In this document: in pieces, positions 1 to 8,408 of the stretch | Layout of the letters: the number at the start of each line of letters is the position of its first letter | Position numbering within the stretch: the first letter of the stretch is position 1 | Made by a program: the position numbers and the translations under genes | NCBI GenBank assembly: GCA_964428225.1 | Contig: CAYRXS010000143.1 | Coordinates: 1 to 16,919, forward strand | Source: JBFMCU01 sp964428225 | GTDB taxonomy: Bacteria > Planctomycetota > UBA1135 > GCA-002686595 | Direction: 5' to 3' | Length of the DNA: 16,919 nucleotides | The notes under the pieces: generated by a model | What the model saw: only the letters and a program-made list of their open reading frames with translations | Told to the model about the DNA's origin: nothing | The model's database searches: none

Positions 1-115
1 CGGCGAGACGGGAACGGAGCCCCCCCGACCATTCCCCCGCTTTTTTGGCCTCCAGGGGCGGTTTCGCGCCTCGCCGCTTCGTACCCCGATCCCCGCCCGC
101 GTCCCGGCGGGCCCG

Positions 116-778
116 TCAATCGAGGCCCCGGGGCGCACCCGGGGCACCGGGGGGACGGAACGCGACGGGAGCGGCGAGGACTTCGGTCAGGAGGATGGCC
201 TGCCGCCAGTACGCCGTGCCCCTCGAGGAATCCAGGGCGAGCTCGCCCTGCACGACGGCAGGAAGCCCGCGGGGGCGCAGTGAAGCGCGGAGGCGATCCG
301 GGCCCGGGCCGGCTCGGCGGTCGCGCGCCTCGAGGGCCGCCCCCAGCCCGCCGACGGTGGGCCCCGTCGAGGTCTGCAGCGGCTCCAGAGCGGACAGATC
401 CTCGCGGCGGATGGTGGAGAGCTCGGCCTCGGGCATGGCGCCGAGGGGGCGTGGTGCGGGAGCGTGGGCGGGAGGCGGGGGAGACGGTAGTGGAGGTGGT
501 TCGATGACCTGCGGTTCCTCCTCCAAGAGCTCCGGCTCGAAATCGTGCTCGTCCGGAAACGCCGCCGGAGGGGCCGCCGGTCCCTCGTCGCCCCCCGGGG
601 TCGGCCCGGATCCCGGAGCGCCCGGGCGTTTCACGGCCTCGGGGGAGAGCTTCCCCATCACCCAGCTCAGGACCTTCCCGGCCAGGGGGAGGCCGATGAA
701 GATGACCACCCAGACGAGCATCCCCCAGGGGAGCTCCTCATCGGGTGCCTGCGGCTGCTGCAGCCAGAGGAGCATCAC
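116..778 (-). CDS. Proline-rich single-pass membrane protein of unknown function, downstream of floA
   Basis: I do not recognise a named family. The 220-residue product has one hydrophobic segment at about residues 18-38, directly after a short N-terminus. A long Pro/Ala/Glu-rich, probably disordered linker follows (about 50-115). The C-terminal tail of about 25 residues is compact and hydrophobic (WRQAILLTEVLAAPVAF) and is the only other part that looks folded or conserved. The start is GTG at 778 or the adjacent ATG at 775. Both overlap the floA stop (GTGATG), which indicates translational coupling, and a GGAGG lies about 13 bases before the GTG. Being last in an NfeD-FloA operon suggests a membrane-associated accessory of the FloA scaffold, but that is inference from position only. 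The gene is real given its coding-strand continuity, coupling and membrane segment. The function is unknown. Confidence 0.75.
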   Translation of the reverse strand: MMLLWLQQPQAPDEELPWGMLVWVVIFIGLPLAGKVLSWVMGKLSPEAVKRPGAPGSGPTPGGDEGPAAPPAAFPDEHDFEPELLEEEPQVIEPPPLPSPPPPAHAPAPRPLGAMPEAELSTIRREDLSALEPLQTSTGPTVGGLGAALEARDRRAGPGPDRLRASLRPRGLPAVVQGELALDSSRGTAYWRQAILLTEVLAAPVAFRPPGAPGAPRGLD

Positions 779-1869
779 TGGCCCGGCGCACCTCCGTCCT
801 CGGTCGAGGACGGGCCCTTGGCGATGCTGTCGCGCATCGACGTGTCCGCGTGGATGTTGCGCAGGCGATAGAGGTCCATCACCCCGAGGTTGCCGGTGCG
901 AAGGGCCTCCGCCATGGCCAGGGGGACCTCCGCCTCGGCCAGGACCACCTTCGCCCGGTTGTCCATGACCGTGGCCGCGAACTCCTGCTCGGCGGCGACC
1001 GCCATCGCGCGGCGCTTCTCCGCGAGCGCCTGGGCCACCCTTTTATCCGCCTCGGCCTGGTCGGCCTGCAGCCGGGCGCCGATGTTCACGCCGATGTCCA
1101 CGTCGGCGATGTCGATCGAGACGATCTCGTAGGCCGTGCCCGCGTCGAGGCCGCGGGAGAGAACGGTCTTCGAGATGGTGTCGGGATTCTCGAGCACGTC
1201 CTTGTGCGAGTCCTTCGAGCCGATCGTGGACACGATGCCCTCGCCCACGCGGGCGATGATCGTCTCCTCTCCCGCGCCGCCGACGAGCCGGGCGATGTTC
1301 GTGCGCACGGTGACCCGCGCGCGAGCGAGGACCTGGATGCCGTCCTTCGCCACCGCCGCCACCTCGGTCTTGCCGGAGGCGGGGTTCGGACAGTCGATCA
1401 CCTTCGGGGTGACGCTGGTGCGCACGGCGTCGAGCAGGTCGCGGCCCGCGAGGTCGATGCCCGCCGCGGTCTGGAAGTCGAGGTCGATTCCCGCGCGGTC
1501 CGCGGCGATCAGGGCCCGGACGACGCGCAGCACGTTGCCCCCGGCTAGGAAGTGCGCCTCGAGATCCTTCTTGTTGATCTTCCTCGCCGCCGCCCTCTCC
1601 GGGCTGTCCCCCGCCTTCGGATCCTCCAGCCCCGCCTGCACGATGCTCACCCGCCCGTTCACGATCGTCGCGGGAGGCACGCGGCGCAGGCTGATCGCGA
1701 ACATGTCGAACAACCCCACTCCGGCTCGGGTCAGGAGCGAGCGGATGTAGAGGTTCGCGTACCGCAGGAACACGAACAGGAAGATCAGCAGCCCGAGCGA
1801 CAGGAGAACGAGCAGGGCGGTCTCCCAGGTCTCCAGGGCCAACACCACGGGTAGCGAGCTCGAATTCAT
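775..1869 (-). CDS. floA: Flotillin-like protein FloA (UPF0365 / YqfA family)
   Basis: FloA is a bacterial flotillin-like scaffold that organises functional membrane microdomains. The 364-residue product is slightly longer than Bacillus FloA (about 330). It has an N-terminal membrane segment (about 17-36), then the characteristic re-entrant/amphipathic stretch (about 45-70, containing GLFDMFAISLRRVPP). A PHB/SPFH-type region follows (about 105-265), then an Ala/Glu-rich helix (about 268-325) typical of the flotillin oligomerisation segment, and the LYRLRNI..D..MR tail of the family. The ATG at 1869 is supported by a near-perfect AAGGAGG six bases upstream, and it overlaps the stop of the short NfeD gene by four bases (ATGA). 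The operon nfeD-nfeD-floA-unknown mirrors Bacillus yqeZ-yqfA-yqfB, where the NfeD partner interacts with the flotillin. The family call is very secure. Confidence 0.96.
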   Translation of the reverse strand: MNSSSLPVVLALETWETALLVLLSLGLLIFLFVFLRYANLYIRSLLTRAGVGLFDMFAISLRRVPPATIVNGRVSIVQAGLEDPKAGDSPERAAARKINKKDLEAHFLAGGNVLRVVRALIAADRAGIDLDFQTAAGIDLAGRDLLDAVRTSVTPKVIDCPNPASGKTEVAAVAKDGIQVLARARVTVRTNIARLVGGAGEETIIARVGEGIVSTIGSKDSHKDVLENPDTISKTVLSRGLDAGTAYEIVSIDIADVDIGVNIGARLQADQAEADKRVAQALAEKRRAMAVAAEQEFAATVMDNRAKVVLAEAEVPLAMAEALRTGNLGVMDLYRLRNIHADTSMRDSIAKGPSSTEDGGAPGQ

Positions 1870-2354
1870 TTCGTTCCTCCTTGTTTCTCAATCGGCGCGA
1901 CGACGACGCGGTTCCCCACGACCTCGATGACGCGCACGTCTTGTCCCGTCTCCAGAAACGCCCCCCGGGTGACCACGTCCACCCGGCGCCCCTTGATCCG
2001 GGCCATGCCCGCGGGGCGGCAGGGGGCCTCGACGGTGCCCTCCTCGCCGACGAGCCCGAGGTCCCGCTCGTCGATGGCGGCCCGGCTCCGGAAGGACAGC
2101 CCGGAGGCCACCATGTGTTTGCCCAGGGGCGTCTTGGGGAAGATCTTGAGCCCGATCACGATCACCACGGGCACGAGGACCGCGGTGGCGATCAGGAAGT
2201 GGACTCCCGTCCGGGTGTCCTCGCGGAAGGCGAGGAAGATCGCGCCCACGATGGCCGCGGTGGCGAGCACGGAGAGCACTCCCATGCTCGGAAAGAGCGC
2301 CTCGGCGACCACGAGCGCGAGCCCGAGCCCCAGAAGCAGAATCGCGGGGGTCAT
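1866..2354 (-). CDS. Short NfeD-family membrane protein (NfeD-type OB-fold)
   Basis: The 162-residue product has two to three membrane helices (about 3-20, 24-43 and 52-71). A soluble C-terminal domain (about 98-156) matches the NfeD OB-fold: a G-x-x-G-x-V start, then a Gly-Lys-Arg turn and a final run of V-rich beta strands ending VVVAPI. Short NfeD proteins lack the protease domain and are usually encoded next to a flotillin, with which they associate in the membrane. The ATG at 2354 overlaps the upstream long nfeD stop (ATGA) and is preceded by GGAGG seven bases away. Its own stop overlaps the floA start. The order long NfeD, short NfeD, FloA suggests the OB-domain partner of FloA is this protein, while the long one supplies proteolysis. 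The family call is secure. The symbol is left blank because NfeD paralogue naming is ambiguous. Confidence 0.93.
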   Translation of the reverse strand: MTPAILLLGLGLALVVAEALFPSMGVLSVLATAAIVGAIFLAFREDTRTGVHFLIATAVLVPVVIVIGLKIFPKTPLGKHMVASGLSFRSRAAIDERDLGLVGEEGTVEAPCRPAGMARIKGRRVDVVTRGAFLETGQDVRVIEVVGNRVVVAPIEKQGGTK

Positions 2355-3907
2355 GGTTTCCTCCGTGCGCCGTCGGCGTCGTTTTCGTCCGGAACCGCCT
2401 CCACGACGAGCCGGCCCGAGGGCTCCACCTCGACGACCCGGATCCGGGCCTCGGCGGGGATCTTGGGGCCCTCGGAGCGTGCCTCGTACTCGAGGGACGC
2501 GTCCGCGTCGAGCGCCACCTTGCCCACCGGCCGCAGCACGGTCAACGCGCGACCCGGCAACCCGGGGCGGGCCACGCGCGCGTGGTCGCCGCTCGCCTCG
2601 GGCTTCGATCCCGCGAAGGCCCGCATCCTCGCCGAGGGAGCGACGGCGAGCCAGCCGTAGATCGGCGTCCGGGGAAGGACCTTGGACAGCCCCCAGATGC
2701 ACACCATGGCCACCAGGCTGAGGAGCACGACCCCCAGGGCCTGGTCGAGCAGGATGTTGCGATCGAGGGCGTACGTGAAGCCGCTCCCCGCCGCGGCGAG
2801 GGACCAGATGATCCCCCCCAGGATGCACAGGCCCCCGGTCAGGGCGAGCCAGATGGTCCCGGGCATGACGAGGATCTCCACGGCGATCAGGACGATCCCC
2901 ACCGCGATCAGGATGATGTCGGGAATGTCGGCCAGCCCGACGAGGTACCGGCCCACGAGCAGCACCGCGAAGCAGGCGATTGCCAGGATCCCGGGCAGCC
3001 CGAACCCCGGCGCCTTCAGCTCGAGGAACGCGAGGACGAGGCCGGCCACCAGCAGCAGGGGCCCGATCAGGTAGAGGAACCCCGCCACCTCCTCGGAGGC
3101 GGAGAGCTCGAGCGGGGTGACGTCCCCCGCCTCGAAGCCCAGCTTGCCGAGGACCTCGTCGAGCGACTCCCGCGTGCCGTCCGCGAGCCGCATCTCGACC
3201 GCCTCCTTCCCGGAGAGGTTGAGGAGTCGCCCCTCGGGGACGATCGTGCCCAGGATCTCGAAGTCCGCTCCGGTCCGCTGGAGGTCCGTCCGCTCGACGC
3301 CGGAGATCGGGCGGCGCGCGCCGTCCACGCTGGCGAGCATCACCTCGATCTGGGGATCCACCATCGCCTCCGCGAGCACCCACGAGCGTCCCTTGCGCTC
3401 GGCGACTCCCCGGAACTCGGCGCGCAGGTGGGAGTAGCTCTTCTCCTTGACGTCGGGATCCTCGGCCACGGGGGCCATGCCTCCGGGCCCGATGGTCACC
3501 GGCGTGGCCGAGCCGATCGTGGCGTGCGAGCGCATGTAGAGGTCGTCGCAGGCCATGGCGAGGAGGCTGCCCGCGGAAAGCGCCCGGTCGTTCACCCAGG
3601 CCACCGTCTGCACCCCCTCGTCGCTCGTGTCCATGATGGCGTTCGCCATCCGCCACATGAGGTCCACCTCGCCCCCCGGCGTGTCGATCTCGATCAGGAG
3701 GAGGTTTCCGGCCCCCTCCGCGTGGTCGATCCCCCGCCGCAGGAGCGCCTGCGTTCCCACGTCGAGGGCGCCCTCGATCCGGAGGTGCGTCACGCCCGCG
3801 AAGTCGGTCTTTCCCTGCAGCAGCAGCGGGAAGAGGACGAGGGGCAGGAGGATCGCGAGGAGGCGGGGACGAGCCGCGGGGCGCTTTTCGGGGACGGGGG
3901 ACTTCAT
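2351..3907 (-). CDS. Long NfeD-family membrane-bound serine protease (ClpP-class N-domain plus NfeD C-domain)
   Basis: This is a 518-residue protein of the NfeD1b/YqeZ type. It has a signal-anchor (about 12-30) and a ClpP/SppA-like crotonase-fold domain (about 38-265) with the TPGGxxD substrate-binding motif (76-82). The nucleophile is in SAG (Ser111), and a Lys at 154 or 156 could form the Ser-Lys dyad known from Pyrococcus 1510-N. The conserved AERKGR and MVDP follow. Four to five membrane helices (about 275-409) and a C-terminal OB-type region (about 448-505) complete the family layout. Known relatives cleave hydrophobic membrane-protein segments such as stomatin tails, so FloA is a plausible partner or substrate. 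I chose the ATG at 3907 because it gives a basic N-terminus followed directly by a hydrophobic signal. Upstream in-frame ATGs at 3931 and 4063 add low-complexity Arg-rich sequence. No good Shine-Dalgarno is visible for any of them. Confidence 0.93.
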   Translation of the reverse strand: MKSPVPEKRPAARPRLLAILLPLVLFPLLLQGKTDFAGVTHLRIEGALDVGTQALLRRGIDHAEGAGNLLLIEIDTPGGEVDLMWRMANAIMDTSDEGVQTVAWVNDRALSAGSLLAMACDDLYMRSHATIGSATPVTIGPGGMAPVAEDPDVKEKSYSHLRAEFRGVAERKGRSWVLAEAMVDPQIEVMLASVDGARRPISGVERTDLQRTGADFEILGTIVPEGRLLNLSGKEAVEMRLADGTRESLDEVLGKLGFEAGDVTPLELSASEEVAGFLYLIGPLLLVAGLVLAFLELKAPGFGLPGILAIACFAVLLVGRYLVGLADIPDIILIAVGIVLIAVEILVMPGTIWLALTGGLCILGGIIWSLAAAGSGFTYALDRNILLDQALGVVLLSLVAMVCIWGLSKVLPRTPIYGWLAVAPSARMRAFAGSKPEASGDHARVARPGLPGRALTVLRPVGKVALDADASLEYEARSEGPKIPAEARIRVVEVEPSGRLVVEAVPDENDADGARRKP

Positions 3908-4061
3908 GGCGGGACGCTCGACGTCCAGCATACCGGATGCGGCGGGCGGAGGCTCGCGCCCCCGCCGACCGCTGGACACTCGGGAAAAATCGGCGATTAC
4001 CGCGCGTTCTCTCCGAGTGCCTCGCCGTATACGCTCGGAACCCACCCCCCGGACTCCGCCC

Positions 4062-5072
4062 ATGTCGATCTTCCCTCCCCTCCTGTTCCTCGCCCTCCTC
4101 CTCGGCCCCGCTCGCGAGGATCCCCCGACTCCTCCCCGTCAGCCCGCCTCGGGTCCCGGGGGGGCGGAGTACGTGCACGCGGCGCTGACGAAGTCGATCC
4201 ACGGGGAGGGAGTCCACGAGTACATCCTGTTCGAGCCGGACGAGCCGCGCCCCGAGAGCGCTCCCGTCGTCGTCTACCTGCACGGCTGGGGCGCGACGAG
4301 CCCGAAGGCCTACGGGGCCTGGATCGACCACATCGTCCGGCGCGGGAACGTGGTCGTCTTCCCGCGCTACCAGAAGCTGATCACCCCGATGGATCGCTTC
4401 ACGCCCAACGCGGCCCGCGCGATCCGGGAGGCGCTCGAGACGCTCGACGGAGAGGGGCACGTGAATCCCCGGCGCGACGAGCTGGCCCTGGTGGGCCACT
4501 CGATGGGCGGGGTCATCTCCGCGAACCTCGCGGCCCTGGCCACCGAGGAGAAGCTGCCGCCGGTGCGCGCCGTGTTCGCGGTGCAGCCGGGGATCACCGA
4601 GACGGAAGAGCGCGGCCGCTTCATCTGGCTCGCGGACCTCTCGAAGATCCCCGCGGACACGCTGCTGCTCAGCATGGCCGGCGACGTGGACGGAATCACC
4701 GGCAGCCGGGATGCGCGGCGCATCTACCTGGAGAGCACGTCGGTGCCCGCGGAGAACAAGGACTATCTCATCCTGCGCACCGACTACCACGGCATCCCGC
4801 GGCTGCGGGCGAACCACATGGCCCCGGTCGCCTTCGACGCCCGCTTCGCCCGCGGCGCTCCGTACCACACCGATCCGGATCGGCTCGACCAGTGGGGCAT
4901 CGACGCCCTGGATTGGTACGGGCTCTGGAAGCCCTTCGACGCGCTCTGCGACGCGGCGTTCCGCGGCGAGAACCGCGACATCGCGCTCGGCAACACGCCG
5001 GAGCAGCGCGACATGGGGAAGTGGAGCGACGGAAGGGTGGTGCGAACGCTGCTGGTACGCGATCTCCGCTGA
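4062..5072 (+). CDS. Secreted alpha/beta-hydrolase (esterase/lipase-like)
   Basis: The 336-residue product starts with a short hydrophobic signal peptide (about 3-15), followed by a Pro-rich mature N-terminus, so it is probably exported. The alpha/beta-hydrolase core is clear: the oxyanion motif HGWG (74-77), the nucleophile elbow GHSMGG with Ser147, a candidate acid in GDVDG (Asp208 or Asp210), and a candidate catalytic His252 in NHMAP. The overall layout resembles the dienelactone-hydrolase/chlorophyllase-like side of the superfamily, but the substrate cannot be read from sequence. A Trp/Tyr-rich C-terminal part (about 275-310) may shape the pocket. The ATG at 4062 has no obvious Shine-Dalgarno, but it is the only start that directly precedes a signal peptide. 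The gene diverges from the nfeD operon across 154 bases and is followed, same strand, by the kinase gene. No functional link to either is evident. Confidence 0.88.
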   Translation: MSIFPPLLFLALLLGPAREDPPTPPRQPASGPGGAEYVHAALTKSIHGEGVHEYILFEPDEPRPESAPVVVYLHGWGATSPKAYGAWIDHIVRRGNVVVFPRYQKLITPMDRFTPNAARAIREALETLDGEGHVNPRRDELALVGHSMGGVISANLAALATEEKLPPVRAVFAVQPGITETEERGRFIWLADLSKIPADTLLLSMAGDVDGITGSRDARRIYLESTSVPAENKDYLILRTDYHGIPRLRANHMAPVAFDARFARGAPYHTDPDRLDQWGIDALDWYGLWKPFDALCDAAFRGENRDIALGNTPEQRDMGKWSDGRVVRTLLVRDLR

Positions 5073-5115
5073 ATACCGGCCCCGAGAAGCCGGCAGTCCC
5101 CGATCGACCTCGGCA

Positions 5116-5143
5116 CGGACCTCCACCCAAAGGTGGCTGTCCG
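5116..5143 (+). other. Imperfect hairpin between the hydrolase and kinase genes
   Basis: An inverted repeat forms CGGAC, a CU/CU internal mismatch, CCACC, a CAAA loop, GGUGG and GUCCG. That gives two five-base-pair helices. No U-tract follows, so it is not a classical intrinsic terminator. It covers the first possible kinase start (GTG 5133), which argues that kinase translation begins further downstream at 5151 or 5175. It may act as a weak terminator or mRNA-end structure for the upstream hydrolase gene. Confidence 0.35.
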
Positions 5144-8100
5144 ACACTCCGTGCCGCGATACACTGAGATCACCTTGCCAACCAACGCCCAGGATCCCCT
5201 TTCCACCTCTCCTACCCCCGAGGATCTGTTCGCCTGGTTCCTCGCGCGCTCGCGAACAGGAGGGGAGGTGGCCTTCGAAGATCTCTGCGCCGAACACCCC
5301 GAGCACGCCGAGGCTCTGCGGCGGCTTGCGGAGGAGCAGCGGGAGATCGCAGGACTCCTGCGAAACGTGCACCCCGGTCGCAAGGCCGTGAGCTTCTTCG
5401 GGCGAGGAAGAGACCGTCACGGGACAGACACCGAGAAGGCCGGCAGCGCCCGCGCGGGCGATCTCATCGACGACTTCCGGTTACGGGGCCTCATCGCGAG
5501 CGGAGGTCAGGGCCAGGTTTGGGAAGCCGAGCAGATCTCCCTCGAGCGCCGAGTCGCGCTGAAGCTCGTGCATCCCAGCCGCGTCGATCCCCGCCATGGC
5601 GAGCTCTTGGCGCGCGAAGCCCGGGCCGGAGGTCGTCTCGCCCACCCCGGCATCGTAGCCGTCCACGCCTTCGGACGATCGGAGGGAGTTCACTGGATCG
5701 CCCAGGAGCTGGTGGAAGGCGGCTGGACGCTACGCGACTTCATCGACACCATGCGCGGCGAAGAGGAGCTTCCCCGGGACTACTACCGCGAGGTAGCCGG
5801 TTTCACGGCGAAGCTGGCCGACGCGCTGCAGGCGGCACACGAGGCCGGCGTGATCCACCGCGACGTGAAGCCCCAGAACGTCCTGATCACGCCCCAGGAC
5901 GAGCCGAAGCTCACGGACTTCGGCCTGGCACGGATCACCGACGAGTCGGCGCTGTCGGTGACCGGCGAGTTCGCGGGGACGTACCTGTACATGAGCCCCG
6001 AGCAGGTGGTTGCGAGGCGGATGGGGATCGACCACCGCACGGACGTGTTCAGCCTGGGGGTGGTGTTCTACGAGATGCTGGCCCTGCAGCGTCCCTTCGA
6101 GGGGGACACGACGCACCAGATCGCGGAGAAGATCGTGACCTGGGATCCGCCAGATCTGCACAAGCTGCGCTCGCGCATACCGGTGGAGCTGGCGGTGATC
6201 TGCGGGAAGGCGCTGGAGAAGCGGCGGGACGATCGCTATGCGACGATGGCGGAGCTCGCCGCGGACATCCGCCGGCATCTCGCGAACGAGCCGATCCTGG
6301 CCAGACCGCCGGGACCGCTCCGGCGCGCGCAGAAGTGGATGCTGCGCAACCCGACGAAGAGCGTGGCCGGACTGGTCGCGACGGCGGCCTTCATCGTGAT
6401 CGCCATCCTGGGCATCGTGGCCCAGCAGAATGCGGAGCGCGCCGACGCGAACGCGCGGAGCGCCAGTTCCCTTGCGAGCGAAATGGGTCGGCGAGCCAGA
6501 GAGGTGCTACGCCTCTCGGCCCTGCAAACCTACGACGATCTGATCGTGGAGGCGGACGAGCTGTGGCCGGCGCACCCCGACCGGATCGGGGCCTACGATT
6601 CGTGGATCGAGCGGATGCAGGCCCTGGCGGATCTGCTTCCCGAGTTCGAGGCGAAGCGCGCGGAGCTTCGGGCGAACGCGCTGCCGCGCAGCGAGGAGCA
6701 GCGGATCCGCGAGCGGGAGAGCCATCCCGGCTTCACGAGGCTCGCATCGCTGGAGGCCGAGATCGGCTGGCGGGAGGCGGCTCTCGCGCAGCGGCGAGAC
6801 GGCGTGGAGCCGGAGGAGATCGAGGTGGTCTGGTCGGCGTATCCCGCCGAGGCGAGCGCCCTGATCGCGGTCGCGCGGCCGCTGGTCGCCCCGGAGCGGG
6901 AGGAGTACGGCGGGGAGCCCTTGGGCCTGGCCCTGGCGTGTCGGGCCTTCGAGGTTGCGAGCGGGGAGGAGAAGGCACTGCTGGGCGACACCCTGGCATG
7001 GGCCCTCTGCGCGATGGGCCGGGACGACGAGGCGCTGGAAGCGGGCTGGGAGGCGGTGCAGGCAGCCAGTGGAGAGGACAGGGAGCAGGCCGAGAGCTCG
7101 CTCTCGAGGCTGGAGGAGGCGGTGGAGGCGGCCTCGAGCGAGGAGGGTCTGGCGGCGGCGGAAGCGCGGCTGGGTGAGCTCCACACGGAGCACGCCTCCC
7201 TGGACGCGGAGGTGAACGAGCAGCGGGATTGGTGGTTTCCGCCCGGCCAGGACGAGTCGCGGTGGTGGAACAACCAGCTCACGAAGCTGATCGACCGGTT
7301 GAGGGGGGTGCTGGACGAGGAGACGGGTCTGCTTGCCGAGGAGGGCATCGACGGAGAGCACGGCCGGAGCGTGGCGAAGCGGCGGGCCTTGGCGGAGAGG
7401 CTGCGCGAGGGATTCGCGCCGGGGGGTGAGCTCGCCGCGCGGTGGGAGGAGGCGTTGCCGGGGATCCGGACGGCCTACCCCGATCTGGAGCTCGTGGTGC
7501 AGATGGGCCTGGTGCCGATCGGCGCGGACCCGGAATCCGGTTTGTGGGAGTTCTGGCACGTACCGTCGGGCGATGAACCGGTGCGGGGCGAGGACGGGAC
7601 GCTCGAGATGTCGGAGGAGTCGGGGATCGTGCTCGTGCTGCTCTTGGGTGGGAGCTTCCGGATGGGGGCGCAGTCCGAGGACCCGGACGCCCACAGCTAC
7701 GATCCGAACGCGGAAGAAGACGAGTCTCCCGTTCACGAGGTGGAGCTCTCGGCGTTCTTCCTTTCGAAGTACGAGATGACCCAGGGGCAGTGGGAGCGAT
7801 TCGTGGGCCACAACCCGAGCCTCTACCAGGAATGTGGCATGGCCCCGACCCTCCTGCATCCCGTGGAGCAGGTGAGCTGGCTCGACTGTGACGTTCAGCT
7901 TCGGAGGCTCGGCCTCGTGCTGCCGAGCGAGGCGTGGTGGGAGTACGGCGCGCGGGGTGGAACGCAGAGCGTGTGGTGGACGGGCGACGAGCGGGATTCA
8001 CTTCGGGAGCGGAAGGCCGCCAACCTCGCGGACCGAGCTGCCGCTCGGGTCGGCGCCACCTGGCCGCAGATCGAGGACTGGCCGGAACTGGATGACGGGT

Positions 8101-8390
8101 ATGCCGTTCACGCGCCCGTCGGGAGCCACTCGGCGAATTCGTTCGGGCTGTACGGGGTCCACGGGAATCTGTGGGAGTGGTGTCTCGATGGATACGAACT
8201 GCTCTTCTACGCCCAGAGCTACGGTCTCGACCCCGTGAGCGCTCCCGAAGGCTCCCGCTCCCGCGTCCTCCGCGGCGGCAGCTTCGAGTTCACCGCCCAC
8301 GACGCCCGGTCCGCGAACCGTGACTTCGTCACTCCGGCATACGCCGACTTCCGCCTCGGCGTCCGCCCCGCCCGTCCGATCACGGAGTGA
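5133..8390 (+). CDS. Membrane Ser/Thr protein kinase with C-terminal FGE-sulfatase (SUMF1-like) domain
   Basis: The product is about 1085 residues if the GTG at 5133 is used. In-frame GTG 5151 and TTG 5175 are equally possible, and no strong Shine-Dalgarno decides. After a short N-terminal region (about 28-80) comes a complete PknB-type kinase: Gly-loop near 119-130 (SGGQGQVW), VALK Lys144, HRDVKPQN with Asp244, DFG 262-264, SPE 288-290 and Asp304. All key residues are present, so it should be active and cytoplasmic. One membrane helix (about 409-430) leads to a long Glu/Ala-rich, probably helical region (about 440-820). The C-terminal domain (about 828-1080) has the FGE/SUMF1 fold signatures GGSFRMG, EMTQGQW, LPSEAWWEYGARGG, GVHGNLWEW and RVLRGGSF. 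After RGGSF, where true FGE has its catalytic Cys pair, there is FEFTAHDARSANRDF with no Cys. A sensory or binding role outside the membrane is the likely reading. This architecture is common in Planctomycetota. Confidence 0.93.
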   Translation: MAVRHSVPRYTEITLPTNAQDPLSTSPTPEDLFAWFLARSRTGGEVAFEDLCAEHPEHAEALRRLAEEQREIAGLLRNVHPGRKAVSFFGRGRDRHGTDTEKAGSARAGDLIDDFRLRGLIASGGQGQVWEAEQISLERRVALKLVHPSRVDPRHGELLAREARAGGRLAHPGIVAVHAFGRSEGVHWIAQELVEGGWTLRDFIDTMRGEEELPRDYYREVAGFTAKLADALQAAHEAGVIHRDVKPQNVLITPQDEPKLTDFGLARITDESALSVTGEFAGTYLYMSPEQVVARRMGIDHRTDVFSLGVVFYEMLALQRPFEGDTTHQIAEKIVTWDPPDLHKLRSRIPVELAVICGKALEKRRDDRYATMAELAADIRRHLANEPILARPPGPLRRAQKWMLRNPTKSVAGLVATAAFIVIAILGIVAQQNAERADANARSASSLASEMGRRAREVLRLSALQTYDDLIVEADELWPAHPDRIGAYDSWIERMQALADLLPEFEAKRAELRANALPRSEEQRIRERESHPGFTRLASLEAEIGWREAALAQRRDGVEPEEIEVVWSAYPAEASALIAVARPLVAPEREEYGGEPLGLALACRAFEVASGEEKALLGDTLAWALCAMGRDDEALEAGWEAVQAASGEDREQAESSLSRLEEAVEAASSEEGLAAAEARLGELHTEHASLDAEVNEQRDWWFPPGQDESRWWNNQLTKLIDRLRGVLDEETGLLAEEGIDGEHGRSVAKRRALAERLREGFAPGGELAARWEEALPGIRTAYPDLELVVQMGLVPIGADPESGLWEFWHVPSGDEPVRGEDGTLEMSEESGIVLVLLLGGSFRMGAQSEDPDAHSYDPNAEEDESPVHEVELSAFFLSKYEMTQGQWERFVGHNPSLYQECGMAPTLLHPVEQVSWLDCDVQLRRLGLVLPSEAWWEYGARGGTQSVWWTGDERDSLRERKAANLADRAAARVGATWPQIEDWPELDDGYAVHAPVGSHSANSFGLYGVHGNLWEWCLDGYELLFYAQSYGLDPVSAPEGSRSRVLRGGSFEFTAHDARSANRDFVTPAYADFRLGVRPARPITE

Positions 8391-8408
8391 CTCCCGCAAC
8401 GGCGTAGC

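Noticed and set aside
1..32. Possible start of another minus-strand gene (ATG at 32) running off the left edge
   Set aside because: Only ten codons are visible, without a recognisable product or well-placed Shine-Dalgarno.
95..112. Hairpin GCCCGC/GCGGGC just after the last gene of the FloA operon, as a terminator
   Set aside because: It is six base pairs with no U-tract, and such inverted repeats are frequent by chance at this GC content.
4028..4033. TATACG as a -10 box for the hydrolase gene
   Set aside because: No acceptable -35 partner was found; the match alone is weak.
5160..5165. TACACT as a -10 box for the kinase gene
   Set aside because: It matches four of six bases, but no -35-like hexamer lies 16-18 bases upstream.
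2582..5167. Long plus-strand open frame opposite the nfeD operon
   Set aside because: Composition is His/Asp/Arg-rich antisense of coding sequence. Real genes with clear motifs occupy the other strand or another frame.
1866..5420. Very long open frame on the minus strand (over 1100 codons) running through the hydrolase gene and the long nfeD gene
   Set aside because: Only its last 162 codons (short NfeD) look like protein. The rest is Arg/Gly/Pro-rich shadow translation opposite or out of frame with recognisable genes, a common effect at this GC content.
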